Shown here piece after piece: positions 49,901 through 58,415 of a stretch of 64,000 nucleotides of DNA (the first letter of the stretch is position 1; every line of letters starts with the position of its first letter). Both the position numbers and the translations under genes were made by a program. The stretch lies in NCBI RefSeq assembly GCF_014204525.1, contig NZ_JACHLP010000011.1, positions 108,863 to 172,862 on the forward strand, in the 5' to 3' direction. Origin of the DNA: Roseateles oligotrophus. GTDB lineage: Bacteria > Pseudomonadota > Gammaproteobacteria > Burkholderiales > Burkholderiaceae_C. Under the pieces are notes generated by a model. That model had not been told where the DNA came from. It ran no database searches and saw nothing but the letters and a program-made list of their open reading frames with translations.

Positions 49901-50509
49901 ATGACCACCCAGCCCGACCTCGCCGCCAGCGCCGAACTGCCCTACCACGCCCTGCCCCTGGCCCGCAGCCAGCGCGCGCCACGCCTGCCCATGCCCGAGG
50001 TCAACGCTCGCCTGAGCGACCCGGCGCTGAGCCTGATGACCTCGTTCCGCTTCGCGCCCTGCGTGATGGCCGATCAAGGCGACGGCGTGGACCAGACCCT
50101 GCACATGATGTTGCGCGCCCGCGTGCATATGAGTTTTGTCACCGGCGTGGACGGTGCCGTCATCGGCCTGGTCACGCGGGACGACTTGGCCAGCGAGAAG
50201 CCGGTCCAGCGGGCCCTGGCCGACCATGTGCATCACGAGGATCTGCGCCTGGATCACCTGATGACGCCGGTCGGTGACTGGCAGGTGCTGGAGCGCGCCA
50301 CGGTCGAGAAGGCCAGCGTCGGCGATGTGGTGCAGACGCTGATGCAGCTGAGCCAGCCCTATCTGGTCGTCATTGACCCGCATGCCGAGGGCCCGCGCCT
50401 GCACGGCCTGTTCTCGGCCCGCCGCCTGGAGGCGGCCCTGGGGCTGCGCATTCCGCAAGGCATTCAGTCGCAGAACTTTGCGGAGCTGGGGGCGGCGCTG
50501 CGGCCCTAG
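49901..50509 (+). CDS. CBS domain-containing protein
   Basis: A 202-residue soluble protein with two CBS motifs (about 55-115, GVDQTLHMMLRARVHMSFV; about 125-185, SVGDVVQTLMQLSQPYLVV). CBS pairs bind adenine nucleotides and act as energy sensors. The N-terminal 40 residues are unconserved. AGGAG lies 8 nt upstream of ATG 49901. It stands alone on the plus strand before lplT; partner unknown. Confidence 0.87.
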   Translation: MTTQPDLAASAELPYHALPLARSQRAPRLPMPEVNARLSDPALSLMTSFRFAPCVMADQGDGVDQTLHMMLRARVHMSFVTGVDGAVIGLVTRDDLASEKPVQRALADHVHHEDLRLDHLMTPVGDWQVLERATVEKASVGDVVQTLMQLSQPYLVVIDPHAEGPRLHGLFSARRLEAALGLRIPQGIQSQNFAELGAALRP

Positions 50510-50634
50510 GAACCCGCGGCATGGGTGGCCCGGGGCGAAGCCCTCTGTCACCAGCTTTTCACGCCACCCTGTCACGCTCCCGTCTTCGTCGCCCCTGCCG
50601 GGGGGCGGCAGCAAGAAGACGCGAAGAGCCCCCT

Positions 50635-51918
50635 ATGCCTCCTGGTTTCCACCTGCTGATCGCGGCTCAGTTCGCCTCGGCGCTGGCGGACAACGCCTTG
50701 TTGATCGTCACCATCGCCCTCTTGCAGGAACAGGGCTCGCCCGCTTGGTGGGCGCCTTTGCTGAAGTTTGGCTTCACCTTGTCCTATGTGCTGCTGGCCC
50801 CCTTCGTCGGGCCGCTGGCCGACGCCATGCCCAAAGCGCGGCTGATGGCCTGGATGAATGGAGTCAAGCTGCTGGGCGTGGCGGCCCTGCTGCTGGGCCT
50901 CGCACCCGTGCTGGCCTTCACCTTGATCGGCTTTGGCGCCGCCGCCTATGCGCCGGCCAAGTACGGCCTGGTGACCGAGATGGTCGCGCCCCAAGACCTG
51001 GTGCGGGCGAATTGCTGGCTGGAGGTGTCCGTCGTGGGCGCAGCGCTGCTGGGCGTGGTGCTGGGCGGCCTGCTGGTCAGCCCCTGGCTGCTGCAACAAG
51101 CGCTGTGGGTGACCCTGGCTCACGGGCTGAGCCCGGGGAGCGGGCTGAGCGGCTCCATGCTGGCGCTCAGCCTGGTCTACGCCCTGGCCAGTGTGCTCAA
51201 TCTGGGCATACCGGACAGCGGCGCCCGCTACCCCGCTTGCGCAAGCCTGCAGCCACGCGCCCTGCTGCAGGACTTCTGGCGCGCCAACCGCCTGCTGTGG
51301 CGGGACCGCGAGGGTGGCCTGTCCCTGGCCGTCACCACCCTGTTCTGGGGCGTGGGCGCCACCTTGCAGTTTGCCGTGCTGCGCTGGGCCGCCGATGTGC
51401 TGGGCCTGGCGCTGGACCGGGCCGCCCTGCTGCAGGCGGCGGTGGCCGTCGGCGTCGTCCTGGGCGCGGGCATCGCCGGGCGCTGGGTGCCGCTGGCCGC
51501 GGCCAAGCAGATGCTGGTCTGCGGCGTGCTGCTGGGCCTGCTGATTCCGGCGGTGGGCATGAGCCGGCAGCTGAGCCTCACCCTGCCCTTGCTGGTACTG
51601 GTGGGCCTGGTGGGCGGCCTGCTGGTGGTGCCGCTCAATGCCCTGCTGCAGCACCGGGGCTTTTGCCTGCTCAGCGCCGGCCGCTCCATCGCCGTGCAGG
51701 GCTTCAACGAGAACGCCAGCGTGCTGGCCATGCTGGCCGTCTACGCGGCCTTGCTGGCCATGGATGTGCCCATAATCACGCTGATGTGGGGCTGGGGCCT
51801 GGCGATCGCGCTGGCGATCGTGGGCCTGATGGCGCGTGAAAGACGGCGAACCGTCAAACCACCGAGCGCCGCGTCGTCAGCAGCGGCAGGCCCTGGGGCG
51901 CCTGGGCGCGCAGCATGA
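50635..51918 (+). CDS. lplT: Lysophospholipid transporter LplT (MFS)
   Basis: The 427-residue, 12-helix major facilitator has FHLLIAAQFASALADNALLI, FVGPLADAMPKARLMAWMNG and AAYAPAKYGLVTEMVAPQDL, which match LplT. LplT flips lysophospholipids to the inner leaflet for re-acylation by Aas; no aas gene adjoins it. The start ATG 50635 is the family start; an open frame upstream to 50521 is unconserved. Its last 65 bp overlap the convergent glycosyltransferase gene. Confidence 0.92.
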   Translation: MPPGFHLLIAAQFASALADNALLIVTIALLQEQGSPAWWAPLLKFGFTLSYVLLAPFVGPLADAMPKARLMAWMNGVKLLGVAALLLGLAPVLAFTLIGFGAAAYAPAKYGLVTEMVAPQDLVRANCWLEVSVVGAALLGVVLGGLLVSPWLLQQALWVTLAHGLSPGSGLSGSMLALSLVYALASVLNLGIPDSGARYPACASLQPRALLQDFWRANRLLWRDREGGLSLAVTTLFWGVGATLQFAVLRWAADVLGLALDRAALLQAAVAVGVVLGAGIAGRWVPLAAAKQMLVCGVLLGLLIPAVGMSRQLSLTLPLLVLVGLVGGLLVVPLNALLQHRGFCLLSAGRSIAVQGFNENASVLAMLAVYAALLAMDVPIITLMWGWGLAIALAIVGLMARERRRTVKPPSAASSAAAGPGAPGRAA

Positions 51919-53107
51919 CGGCGTCCAGCACGCCTTCGAAGCGGGCGACGATGCTGGCCCAGTCGAGCTCGCGTGCGGTGGCGCAGGCTTTTTCACCCAT
52001 CTGACGCACACCGGCCAGGTCGCTGGCGGCCAGCGATGCGGCCCGCGCGAAGGCGGCGTTATCGTCCATGGCGACCAGCACGCCGTTGTCGCCGCTGCGG
52101 ATCAGCTGGGCCGCGGCGGCGTAGTCAAAAGCCAGCACCGCCAGGCCGCTGGCCATGGCCTCGGTGGTGACATTGCCAAAGGTCTCGGTCAGGCTGGGGA
52201 AGAGGAAGAGATCGCCGGACGCGTAATGCGCGGCCAGGTCCTCGCCCTTGCGCTGGCCGGCAAAAATGGCTTGCGGCAGGCTGGCCTGCAGCTCCGCCTG
52301 CTGCGGGCCGCTGCCCACCACCACCAGCTTGGCGCGCGGCCTCCTGGCCTGCACGGCGGCAAAGGCCGTCACCAAGGTGGCCAGATTCTTCTCCGGCGCG
52401 ATGCGGCCCACATAGATACAGACCAGATCGTCCTCGCCCGCCCCCCATTGCTCGCGCAGGGCGGCGCTGCGGCGCTGCGGCGTGAACTGCGCGATGTCCA
52501 CCCCGCGCGAGACCACGCTGAGCTGCTTGAAGCCGCTGGCCTCCAGATCGCGCCGCAAGGCCTCGGTGGGCACCATGGTGCATTGGCAGCGGTTATGGAA
52601 TTTGCGCAGATAGGCCATGATGGGCTTGTAGAGCCAGCCGATGCCGTAGTGGCGGCTGTAGGCGTGGAAGTTGGTGCGGAAGTCCGAGCACACCGGCAGC
52701 TTCAGATGCTGCGCCGCCTGCAGCGCCGACCAGCCCAGGGCGCCCTCGGTGGCGATGTGCACCACATCCGGCCGCTGCACCGACCACAGCTGGACCAGGG
52801 CCCGCTTGGAGGGCACGCCCATGCGCAGATTGGGGTAGCGCGGAATGGGCAGGCCGCGCATCAAGACCTCGTGGAAACGCGGGCCGCGCTCGGCCGCATC
52901 GCCGGCTTCCTGGCGCGGCCGAATCAGCTGAACATCGTGGTTACGTTTGTGCAGGCCGTCAACGATGCGCGCGATGGTCATGGCCACGCCATTGACCTCG
53001 GGCGGATAGGTCTCGGTGACGAAGGCGATGCGCAGCGAACGCTGGGCCGCAGCCAGTTGGTCCACCACGATGCCAGGGTTCTGTTCGCTGCGATGTTCGG
53101 TATTCAT
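51854..53107 (-). CDS. Glycosyltransferase family 4 (GT-B), MgtA-like
   Basis: The 417-residue GT-B enzyme has a start RIAFVTETYPPEVNGVAMTI, acceptor half to about 200, then GVDIAQFTP, VGRIAPEKNLATLV and the donor EX7E motif ETFGNVTTEAMASG. It resembles GDP-mannose-dependent alpha-mannosyltransferases that glycosylate diacylglycerol or glycolipids. The start at 53107 is chosen over an unconserved longer frame. It is divergent from the Mpo1-like gene; the cluster is rich in lipid enzymes, so a membrane-lipid acceptor is plausible. Confidence 0.92.
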   Translation of the reverse strand: MNTEHRSEQNPGIVVDQLAAAQRSLRIAFVTETYPPEVNGVAMTIARIVDGLHKRNHDVQLIRPRQEAGDAAERGPRFHEVLMRGLPIPRYPNLRMGVPSKRALVQLWSVQRPDVVHIATEGALGWSALQAAQHLKLPVCSDFRTNFHAYSRHYGIGWLYKPIMAYLRKFHNRCQCTMVPTEALRRDLEASGFKQLSVVSRGVDIAQFTPQRRSAALREQWGAGEDDLVCIYVGRIAPEKNLATLVTAFAAVQARRPRAKLVVVGSGPQQAELQASLPQAIFAGQRKGEDLAAHYASGDLFLFPSLTETFGNVTTEAMASGLAVLAFDYAAAAQLIRSGDNGVLVAMDDNAAFARAASLAASDLAGVRQMGEKACATARELDWASIVARFEGVLDAVMLRAQAPQGLPLLTTRRSVV

Positions 53108-53254
53108 GGCCCCATCCTGCCGCGGCTGCATAACAGTTCGATGACAAGCCACCGTCACGCAGATTTCACGCGGGCCCGTCACCATCGCGTCACGCCGCCC
53201 CTGCCGGGGCCGCGCCTTGCCTGATGCTTATCCACTCCAACAAGAGGCCGCCAC

Positions 53255-53866
53255 GTGAAGGAACTTCTGAACACACTCGCCGTGCAGCGCTGGGACGATC
53301 ACCGCTACTACCACCACAGCCGCATCAACCAAAGCCTGCACCTGCTCAGCGCCATCTGCTTTCTCATCTCCTACGCCCTGCTCTTCGTCGACCCCGCCAA
53401 GGCCGCGCTGCTGGCCTGGTGTGTCTCCATGACCAGCCGCCAGGCCGGGCATTTCTTCTTCGAGCCGCGCGGCTATGACCATGTCAACCAGGCCAGCGAT
53501 GCGCACAAGGAAGAAATCAAGATCGGCTACAACATCCAGCGCAAGATCGTGCTGCTGGCCGTCTGGGTGGCCCTGCCCGCCCTGCTGTGGCTGCAGCCCT
53601 CGCTCTTCGGCCTGATCACGCCGGCCACGGACTTGCAAGGCTTTTTGCACGATGTGGGCATGGCCTGGCTGGCCCTGGGTGTGGCGGGCCTGGTGTTCCG
53701 CGTCCTGCAGCTATGGATTCAGCAGAGCTTTATGACCGGTTTCGCCTGGGCCACCAAGATCATCACCGACCCCTTCCACGACATCTACCTCTATCACAAG
53801 GCCCCGCTGCACCTGCTGCGCGGCGAGCTGATCGACCCGATGGAGCATGTGAAGACGCCGGGCTGA
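53255..53866 (+). CDS. Mpo1/DUF962-like membrane protein
   Basis: The 203-residue protein has a GTG start (AGAGG about 7 nt upstream) and three to four membrane helices. A histidine pattern, YYHHSRINQSLHLLSAI (His20/21, His29) and RQAGHFFFEPRGYDHVN (His66, His76), recalls the four-His iron site of Mpo1/DUF962 2-hydroxy fatty acid dioxygenases. The length and C-terminal half (SFMTGFAWATKIITDPFHDI) differ from fungal Mpo1. The family call is tentative; a role in lipid oxidation would fit its neighbours. Confidence 0.62.
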   Translation: MKELLNTLAVQRWDDHRYYHHSRINQSLHLLSAICFLISYALLFVDPAKAALLAWCVSMTSRQAGHFFFEPRGYDHVNQASDAHKEEIKIGYNIQRKIVLLAVWVALPALLWLQPSLFGLITPATDLQGFLHDVGMAWLALGVAGLVFRVLQLWIQQSFMTGFAWATKIITDPFHDIYLYHKAPLHLLRGELIDPMEHVKTPG

Positions 53867-53883
53867 GCGCCCCGCCAGGAAAA

Positions 53884-53912
53884 GCGGCCCCTGGCTTGCG
53901 GGGCCGCGCTTT
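53884..53912. terminator. Bidirectional terminator between convergent genes
   Basis: GCGGCCCC (53884-53891) pairs with GGGGCCGC (53900-53907) over 8 nt. GCTTT follows on the plus strand and TTTTCC on the minus strand (A-run 53880-53883). It sits between the Mpo1-like gene and the convergent aminotransferase gene, so it can stop both. Confidence 0.65.
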
Positions 53913-53915
53913 GAT

Positions 53916-55595
53916 TCAAGCCTGGCCGCGCCACTGCCCTAACTCCCGCCACTTGGCGCCCAGGGTCTCGCGCAGGATGCCGCGCCGGATGCTCTTGTTG
54001 CTCAGGCCCGCGTCCTGCCACCACCAGCCCTCGCGCTGCATGGTTTGCGCGGCGGCGACAAAGCGCTGCAAGACCGCCTCGAAATCGGCCTCGCTGTAAT
54101 TGAGGCTGAAGATGAAACGCCCCGTGCCCACCCAACTCAGAGCCAGACCTTGTTCCCGCAAATAGAACTGCAGCATCCAGTTGTAGCGCGAGGGCCGCGT
54201 GTACATCACCGTCCAGATCGATTGCAGATTGGCCACCCGCAGCGGCAGGCCGGCCGCCTGCAGCGCCGCGTTGAGGCGCTGGGCACGGGCGTTCCAGATG
54301 CCGTCGAGATCGGCATACAGGGCCTGCAGCTGCGGGCTCTCCAGCCGGTCCAGAAAGACCTTCATCGCCCCCATCACATAGGGGTGGGCATTGAAGGTGC
54401 CGCGGGCAAAGCAGATATCGGCCGGCCGCTCCTCGCGGAAGCGCTTCATCAGATCGGCCCGGCCGCAGACCACGCCCACCGGCAGGCCGCCGCCCAGGGT
54501 CTTGCCATAGACCACCATATCGGCGCGCACGCCGAAGTAGGCCTGTGCGCCGCCCGGTGCCAGGCGGAAGCCCATGAAGACCTCGTCAAAGATCAGCACG
54601 ATGCCGCGTGCCGTGCAGACCTCGCGCAGGCGCTGCAGCCAGGCGGTGTAGGCCGCGCGGTCGAAGCCGGCGCTGCGGCCGCTGTCCAGCAAGGACGAAT
54701 CCCCCGGCGCGCCCTTGTTGGGGTGCAGGGCCTGCAGCGGGTTGACCAGCACGCAGGCGATATCGCGCCGGCTCGCCAGCACCTTGAGGCTGGCCTCGGA
54801 CATATCCTGCAAGGTATAGGTCTCACGCGGCGGCAGGGGGTTGCCGGGGCCGGGCTGCACATCCTCCCACCAGCCGTGATAGGCGCCGCAGAAGCGCACC
54901 AGATGGCGGCGGCGGGTGTGATAACGCGCCAAGCGCACGGCCTGCATCACGGCCTCGGTGCCCGACATATGGAAGGAAACCTCGTCCTGGCCCGAGATGC
55001 GCTTGAGCCTGGCCACGTTCTCCAGCACGCAGGGGTGGTAGGCGCCCAGCACCGGGCCGAGCCTGTGGGTCAGGGCGATGCCCTCGTCCACGCAGCTGCG
55101 GTAGAAGTCATAACCGAACACATTGACGCCGTAGGAGCCGGCCAGGTCGTAGAAGCGCTGGCCGTCCAGGTCTTCCAGCATCACCCCGTCCGAGGCCTGC
55201 AGAAAGCTGCCGGTCTTGAGGTGCTGGCGCAGAAAGCGGCTGTACTGGAAGGGCACGCGGTAGCTGCCGGTGAACTGCAGATCGGAGATGCCCACGCCGG
55301 CCTCGCTGGAAGCGGCGATGCTCTTGGCATGGCGCTCGCCCAGCACGGCGCTGAGGCGATAGAAGCCTTGGCTGCGCTGCGCCGCGACGGCGGCGGGCGC
55401 GGCGTCCGAGGCGAAGAACCGGGCCTCGTCGTAGGCATAGCCGGGGATCAGACCCGCCAGGCGCTTGGCCATGCGCGAATGGCCGGCCAGGGAGCGGTGC
55501 TTGGCGCGCGAGAGCTGCAGCCGCCGCCGCGCCTTGGGCAAGGCCAACAGCAAGGCGGCCAGGGCCAGGGCGGAGAGGGCGAAGGTTTCATCCAT
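53916..55595 (-). CDS. Membrane-anchored class III PLP aminotransferase (GSAM-like)
   Basis: A 559-residue protein with an N-terminal hydrophobic anchor (residues 5-20, ALSALALAALLLALP) and basic stretch, about 140 residues of linker, then a fold type I class III domain. That domain has SGTEAVMQAVRLARYHTRRR, AYHGWWEDVQPGPGN, LIFDEVFMGFR and the PLP lysine in YGKTLGGGLPVGVV. It resembles glutamate-1-semialdehyde aminomutase and the aminotransferase domains of polyketide enzymes more than hemL itself, being longer and anchored. It is divergent from psd. The substrate is unknown. Confidence 0.88.
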   Translation of the reverse strand: MDETFALSALALAALLLALPKARRRLQLSRAKHRSLAGHSRMAKRLAGLIPGYAYDEARFFASDAAPAAVAAQRSQGFYRLSAVLGERHAKSIAASSEAGVGISDLQFTGSYRVPFQYSRFLRQHLKTGSFLQASDGVMLEDLDGQRFYDLAGSYGVNVFGYDFYRSCVDEGIALTHRLGPVLGAYHPCVLENVARLKRISGQDEVSFHMSGTEAVMQAVRLARYHTRRRHLVRFCGAYHGWWEDVQPGPGNPLPPRETYTLQDMSEASLKVLASRRDIACVLVNPLQALHPNKGAPGDSSLLDSGRSAGFDRAAYTAWLQRLREVCTARGIVLIFDEVFMGFRLAPGGAQAYFGVRADMVVYGKTLGGGLPVGVVCGRADLMKRFREERPADICFARGTFNAHPYVMGAMKVFLDRLESPQLQALYADLDGIWNARAQRLNAALQAAGLPLRVANLQSIWTVMYTRPSRYNWMLQFYLREQGLALSWVGTGRFIFSLNYSEADFEAVLQRFVAAAQTMQREGWWWQDAGLSNKSIRRGILRETLGAKWRELGQWRGQA

Positions 55596-55711
55596 AAAGG
55601 CCGGCGTCCTTGGTCTTTGAATCGATTGATGAAGAAACGAAGAAATCCTGTCTTGGCGGCGCGCAAGCGCGCCGGCCACGCGCCACCGTATCCAACTGAA
55701 TTGACAAAGTG

Positions 55712-56602
55712 ATGAAACCAAGCGAGATCACAAACTCCCCTCTGCGCCGCCTGCTGCAGCAGGAAGACCTGAACTTCCTGCTCACCAACCGCATTCCCCG
55801 CATCGCGCTGACGAAGCTGATGGGCCGCTTCAGCCAGATCCGCAATCCGCTGATCTGCCGCGCCTCCATCGCCGTGTGGAAGCTGTTCACCGAGCTGGAC
55901 CTGTCCGACGCCAAACAGCAGCGCTTTGCCAGCCTGCACGACTGCTTCACCCGCGAGCTGAAACCCGGCTCACGCAGCATCGACCACCGAGCCGACATCC
56001 TCAGCAGCCCTTGCGACGCCATCGTCGGCGCCTGCGGCCGGGTCGAGGGGCGGCAGGTTTTCCAGGCCAAAGGCTTTCCCTATGCCATGCAGGATCTGTT
56101 CGGCCCCAGCCAGGACTGCAGCGCTTTTCAGAACGGCAGCTTCATCACCCTGCGCCTGACCTCGGCGATGTACCACCGCTTCCACGCCCCGGCGGACTGC
56201 CGGGTGGAGCATGTGACCCATATCGCCGGTGACACCTGGAACGTCAATCCCATCGCGCTCAAACGGGTGGAGCGCCTGTTCTGCCGCAACGAGCGGGCGC
56301 TGCTGCGGGCGCGCATACTCAGCGGCCCGGCGGCCGGCCAGCCCATCGCCATCGTGCCGGTGGCGGCCATCCTGGTGGCCAGCCTGCGCCTGCACTTTCT
56401 GGACCTGCTGTTACACCTGGGCTATCGCGGCGCCAATGAGCTGCCCTGCGATGCCGTATTCAACAAGGGCGAGGAGATGGGCTGGTTCCAGCACGGCTCC
56501 ACCATCATCGTCTTTGTGCCGGCAGGATTCGAGTTATGCGAAGGGATCGAATCCGGCGCCCGGATCCGCATGGGTCAGGCCTTGCTGCGGGCCCTGGGCT
56601 GA
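55712..56602 (+). CDS. psd: Phosphatidylserine decarboxylase
   Basis: The 296-residue product starts MKPSEITNSPLRRLLQQED. Conserved parts are FTRELKPGSRSID, SPCDAIVGACGRV, YHRFHAPADCRV and the C-terminal self-cleavage site GWFQHGSTIIVF. The usual LGST at that site is HGST here; the Gly-Ser pair that generates the pyruvoyl group is intact. The enzyme makes phosphatidylethanolamine at the inner membrane. ATG 55712 is preferred over the GTG just before it. It is divergent from the aminotransferase across 116 bp, and its 3' end overlaps the convergent acyltransferase gene by 28 bp. Confidence 0.9.
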   Translation: MKPSEITNSPLRRLLQQEDLNFLLTNRIPRIALTKLMGRFSQIRNPLICRASIAVWKLFTELDLSDAKQQRFASLHDCFTRELKPGSRSIDHRADILSSPCDAIVGACGRVEGRQVFQAKGFPYAMQDLFGPSQDCSAFQNGSFITLRLTSAMYHRFHAPADCRVEHVTHIAGDTWNVNPIALKRVERLFCRNERALLRARILSGPAAGQPIAIVPVAAILVASLRLHFLDLLLHLGYRGANELPCDAVFNKGEEMGWFQHGSTIIVFVPAGFELCEGIESGARIRMGQALLRALG

Positions 56603-57663
56603 GGGGCTGCAAGTGGCTGACCTTCAATCCAGCGGCGCAGCCGCGGGCCCAGCGTCTTCTCGACGCGGACATGGATCTGCCAGCCCATGGCCCCGACCAG
56701 CAGCGTGGTCAGCAACAGCGACAGCGGCATGCTGTGGCTGAGCGTTAGCAACCGCTGATAGACCATGGCGCCAAAGTACTGGTGCAGGATGTAGACCGGA
56801 TAGGTCAGCGCCCCCGCCACCGCCACCCAGCGCATCGGTGGCAGGCGCCAGCGCTCCAGCGCGATCAGCGTGAAGACGGCGTAGACCGCCGTGATGAGGC
56901 CGGCCACCACCCAGGCGTCGGTCTCGCGCCAGAGCGTGGCCCAGTGCAGATCGGCCACCGCGTCCTGCCAGGCATAGGCCAGGGCCAGGGCCAGGCTGGC
57001 CAGCAGGGTCAGCAGCCGGCGAAGATTGAAGCCGCCCTGGGTGCGCACCAGAAAGAAGATACCGCCGGCCACGAATAGCGGCGCCCATTTGGCGTCCAGC
57101 CAGAACTGCAGCGGCCAGGCCGGGCGGAGCAGATTGGCCAGGCTGATGGCCAGCCAGCCCAGCATCAAGGCCTCGATATGGCCCAGCAACTTGAAGCGCA
57201 GCAGCAGCCAGATATAGATGTAGAAGTGCAGCTCCACCGCCAGCGACCAGTAGGCCGCGTCGATATAAGGCACGCCGAACCACTGCGGCACCATGCTCAG
57301 ATTGACGAGGTATTGCGGCCATGTGCTCATGAAGCGAGCGTCCCCCAGCAGCCAAGCCGTCAAGGCCGTGATGCTGGCCGCCACCCACAGGGCCGGGTAA
57401 AGCCGCGCCACCCGCGAGGCGGCAAAGTTGCGCGGCGTGGCCCCCTGGGCCGACATCAGGATCACAAAGCCGCTGATGACGAAAAACAGATGCACGCCCA
57501 GATAGCCGAAGCGCAGCACCGCGTCCAGGGCCGGCACCAGGGCCTCGGGCATCCAGCCCACGCGGGGCGAGCGCGAGAGGTAGTGAAAGCCCAGCACGGC
57601 CAGGCAGGCCAGGCCGCGCAGCAGATCGATCTCGTGAAAACGTTGGGCGGATTTGGGATTCAT
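56575..57663 (-). CDS. Acyltransferase 3 family membrane protein (OafA/YrhL-like)
   Basis: The 362-residue protein has about ten membrane helices. It has the family start EIDLLRGLACLAVLGFHYLS (His in FHY is the presumed catalytic residue) and the FVISGFVI and RLYPALWV motifs. Members transfer acetyl or acyl groups to cell-surface sugars. The start at 57663 overlaps the stop of the SGNH hydrolase gene by ATGA, so the two form a unit; AT3/SGNH pairs are known in polysaccharide O-acetylation. The acceptor is unknown. Confidence 0.92.
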   Translation of the reverse strand: MNPKSAQRFHEIDLLRGLACLAVLGFHYLSRSPRVGWMPEALVPALDAVLRFGYLGVHLFFVISGFVILMSAQGATPRNFAASRVARLYPALWVAASITALTAWLLGDARFMSTWPQYLVNLSMVPQWFGVPYIDAAYWSLAVELHFYIYIWLLLRFKLLGHIEALMLGWLAISLANLLRPAWPLQFWLDAKWAPLFVAGGIFFLVRTQGGFNLRRLLTLLASLALALAYAWQDAVADLHWATLWRETDAWVVAGLITAVYAVFTLIALERWRLPPMRWVAVAGALTYPVYILHQYFGAMVYQRLLTLSHSMPLSLLLTTLLVGAMGWQIHVRVEKTLGPRLRRWIEGQPLAAPQPRARSKA

Positions 57664-58406
57664 GGGCTTGTTGCCTGGCATTGTGCGGCCGGCGGCAGGG
57701 CCGCCGCCAGGACCTGGCTCAGGCGCCGGTAGCCGGCCGCCGACAAATGCACGCCATCGCCGGCCGCGAAGCCGGGCTGCAGCAGGCCCTGCCCATCGGC
57801 CAATTCAGTCAGGGGCAGAAACTTGCAAGCCGCCCGCTGCGCGCACAGCGCGGCCAGGCGCCGATTCAGGGCCGCTTGACGCTGGGCCAGGGCCGTGGCC
57901 TGCGCGGGCGGCGGCAGGGCCAGCAGCAGCATGGGGCGGGCCACCGGCAGCTGGCTCAGCACCTGAGCCATGCGGGCGGCCGCCTGCTCGGGCGAGGCAC
58001 CCTGGGCCAGATCATTGCTGCCGCTGAGCAGAATCAGCAGCCCCGCCTGCTGGAGCGAGGTGTAAGCGGCCAGGCGCGGAGCCAGGCGTTCGGCCGGCTC
58101 GCCGGCGATGGCGAAATTGGCCCAGGCCACGCCCCGGCAGGGCAGGGCCGGCAGGGATTGCAGATGCGAGTCACCAAAGAGCAGCAGCGCGCCCGCGGGC
58201 AGCGCCGCCTCGCCGCGCAGCTGCAAGGCCGTCAACATCGCCTCGTAGCGCAGCTGGGCCGGATCGGGCTGCGCCCACAGGGCGTTCAAACGCCAGCGCA
58301 AGCGCTCTTGCAAACCCTCAAACTCAAGCGGCCGCAACCAGGCCCAGGCCAGCATGGCCGCCGCGCCCAGGGCCAGCAAACTCAAGCGGCGCAGCCAGCG
58401 GCTCAT
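57660..58406 (-). CDS. SGNH/GDSL hydrolase family protein
   Basis: The 248-residue protein has an N-terminal hydrophobic segment (LSLLALGAAAMLAWAWL) as signal or anchor. The SGNH blocks are LLFGDSHLQS (nucleophile Ser), Gly in FAIAGEPAERL, Asn in LLSGSNDLAQG and the Asp/His pair in GDGVHLSAAGY. It is an esterase or acyltransferase partner acting outside the cytoplasm. It is coupled to the downstream acyltransferase 3 gene; a LysE gene lies 9 bp upstream on the same strand. Confidence 0.9.
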   Translation of the reverse strand: MSRWLRRLSLLALGAAAMLAWAWLRPLEFEGLQERLRWRLNALWAQPDPAQLRYEAMLTALQLRGEAALPAGALLLFGDSHLQSLPALPCRGVAWANFAIAGEPAERLAPRLAAYTSLQQAGLLILLSGSNDLAQGASPEQAAARMAQVLSQLPVARPMLLLALPPPAQATALAQRQAALNRRLAALCAQRAACKFLPLTELADGQGLLQPGFAAGDGVHLSAAGYRRLSQVLAAALPPAAQCQATSP

Positions 58407-58415
58407 GGGGTGAGT

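Noticed and set aside
50591..53209. The 13-mer GCCCCTGCCGGGG occurring at 50591-50603 and 53197-53209, considered as a dispersed REP-like repeat
   Set aside because: Only two short copies, both in GC-rich intergenic DNA with dissimilar flanks; chance is sufficient without a genome-wide count.
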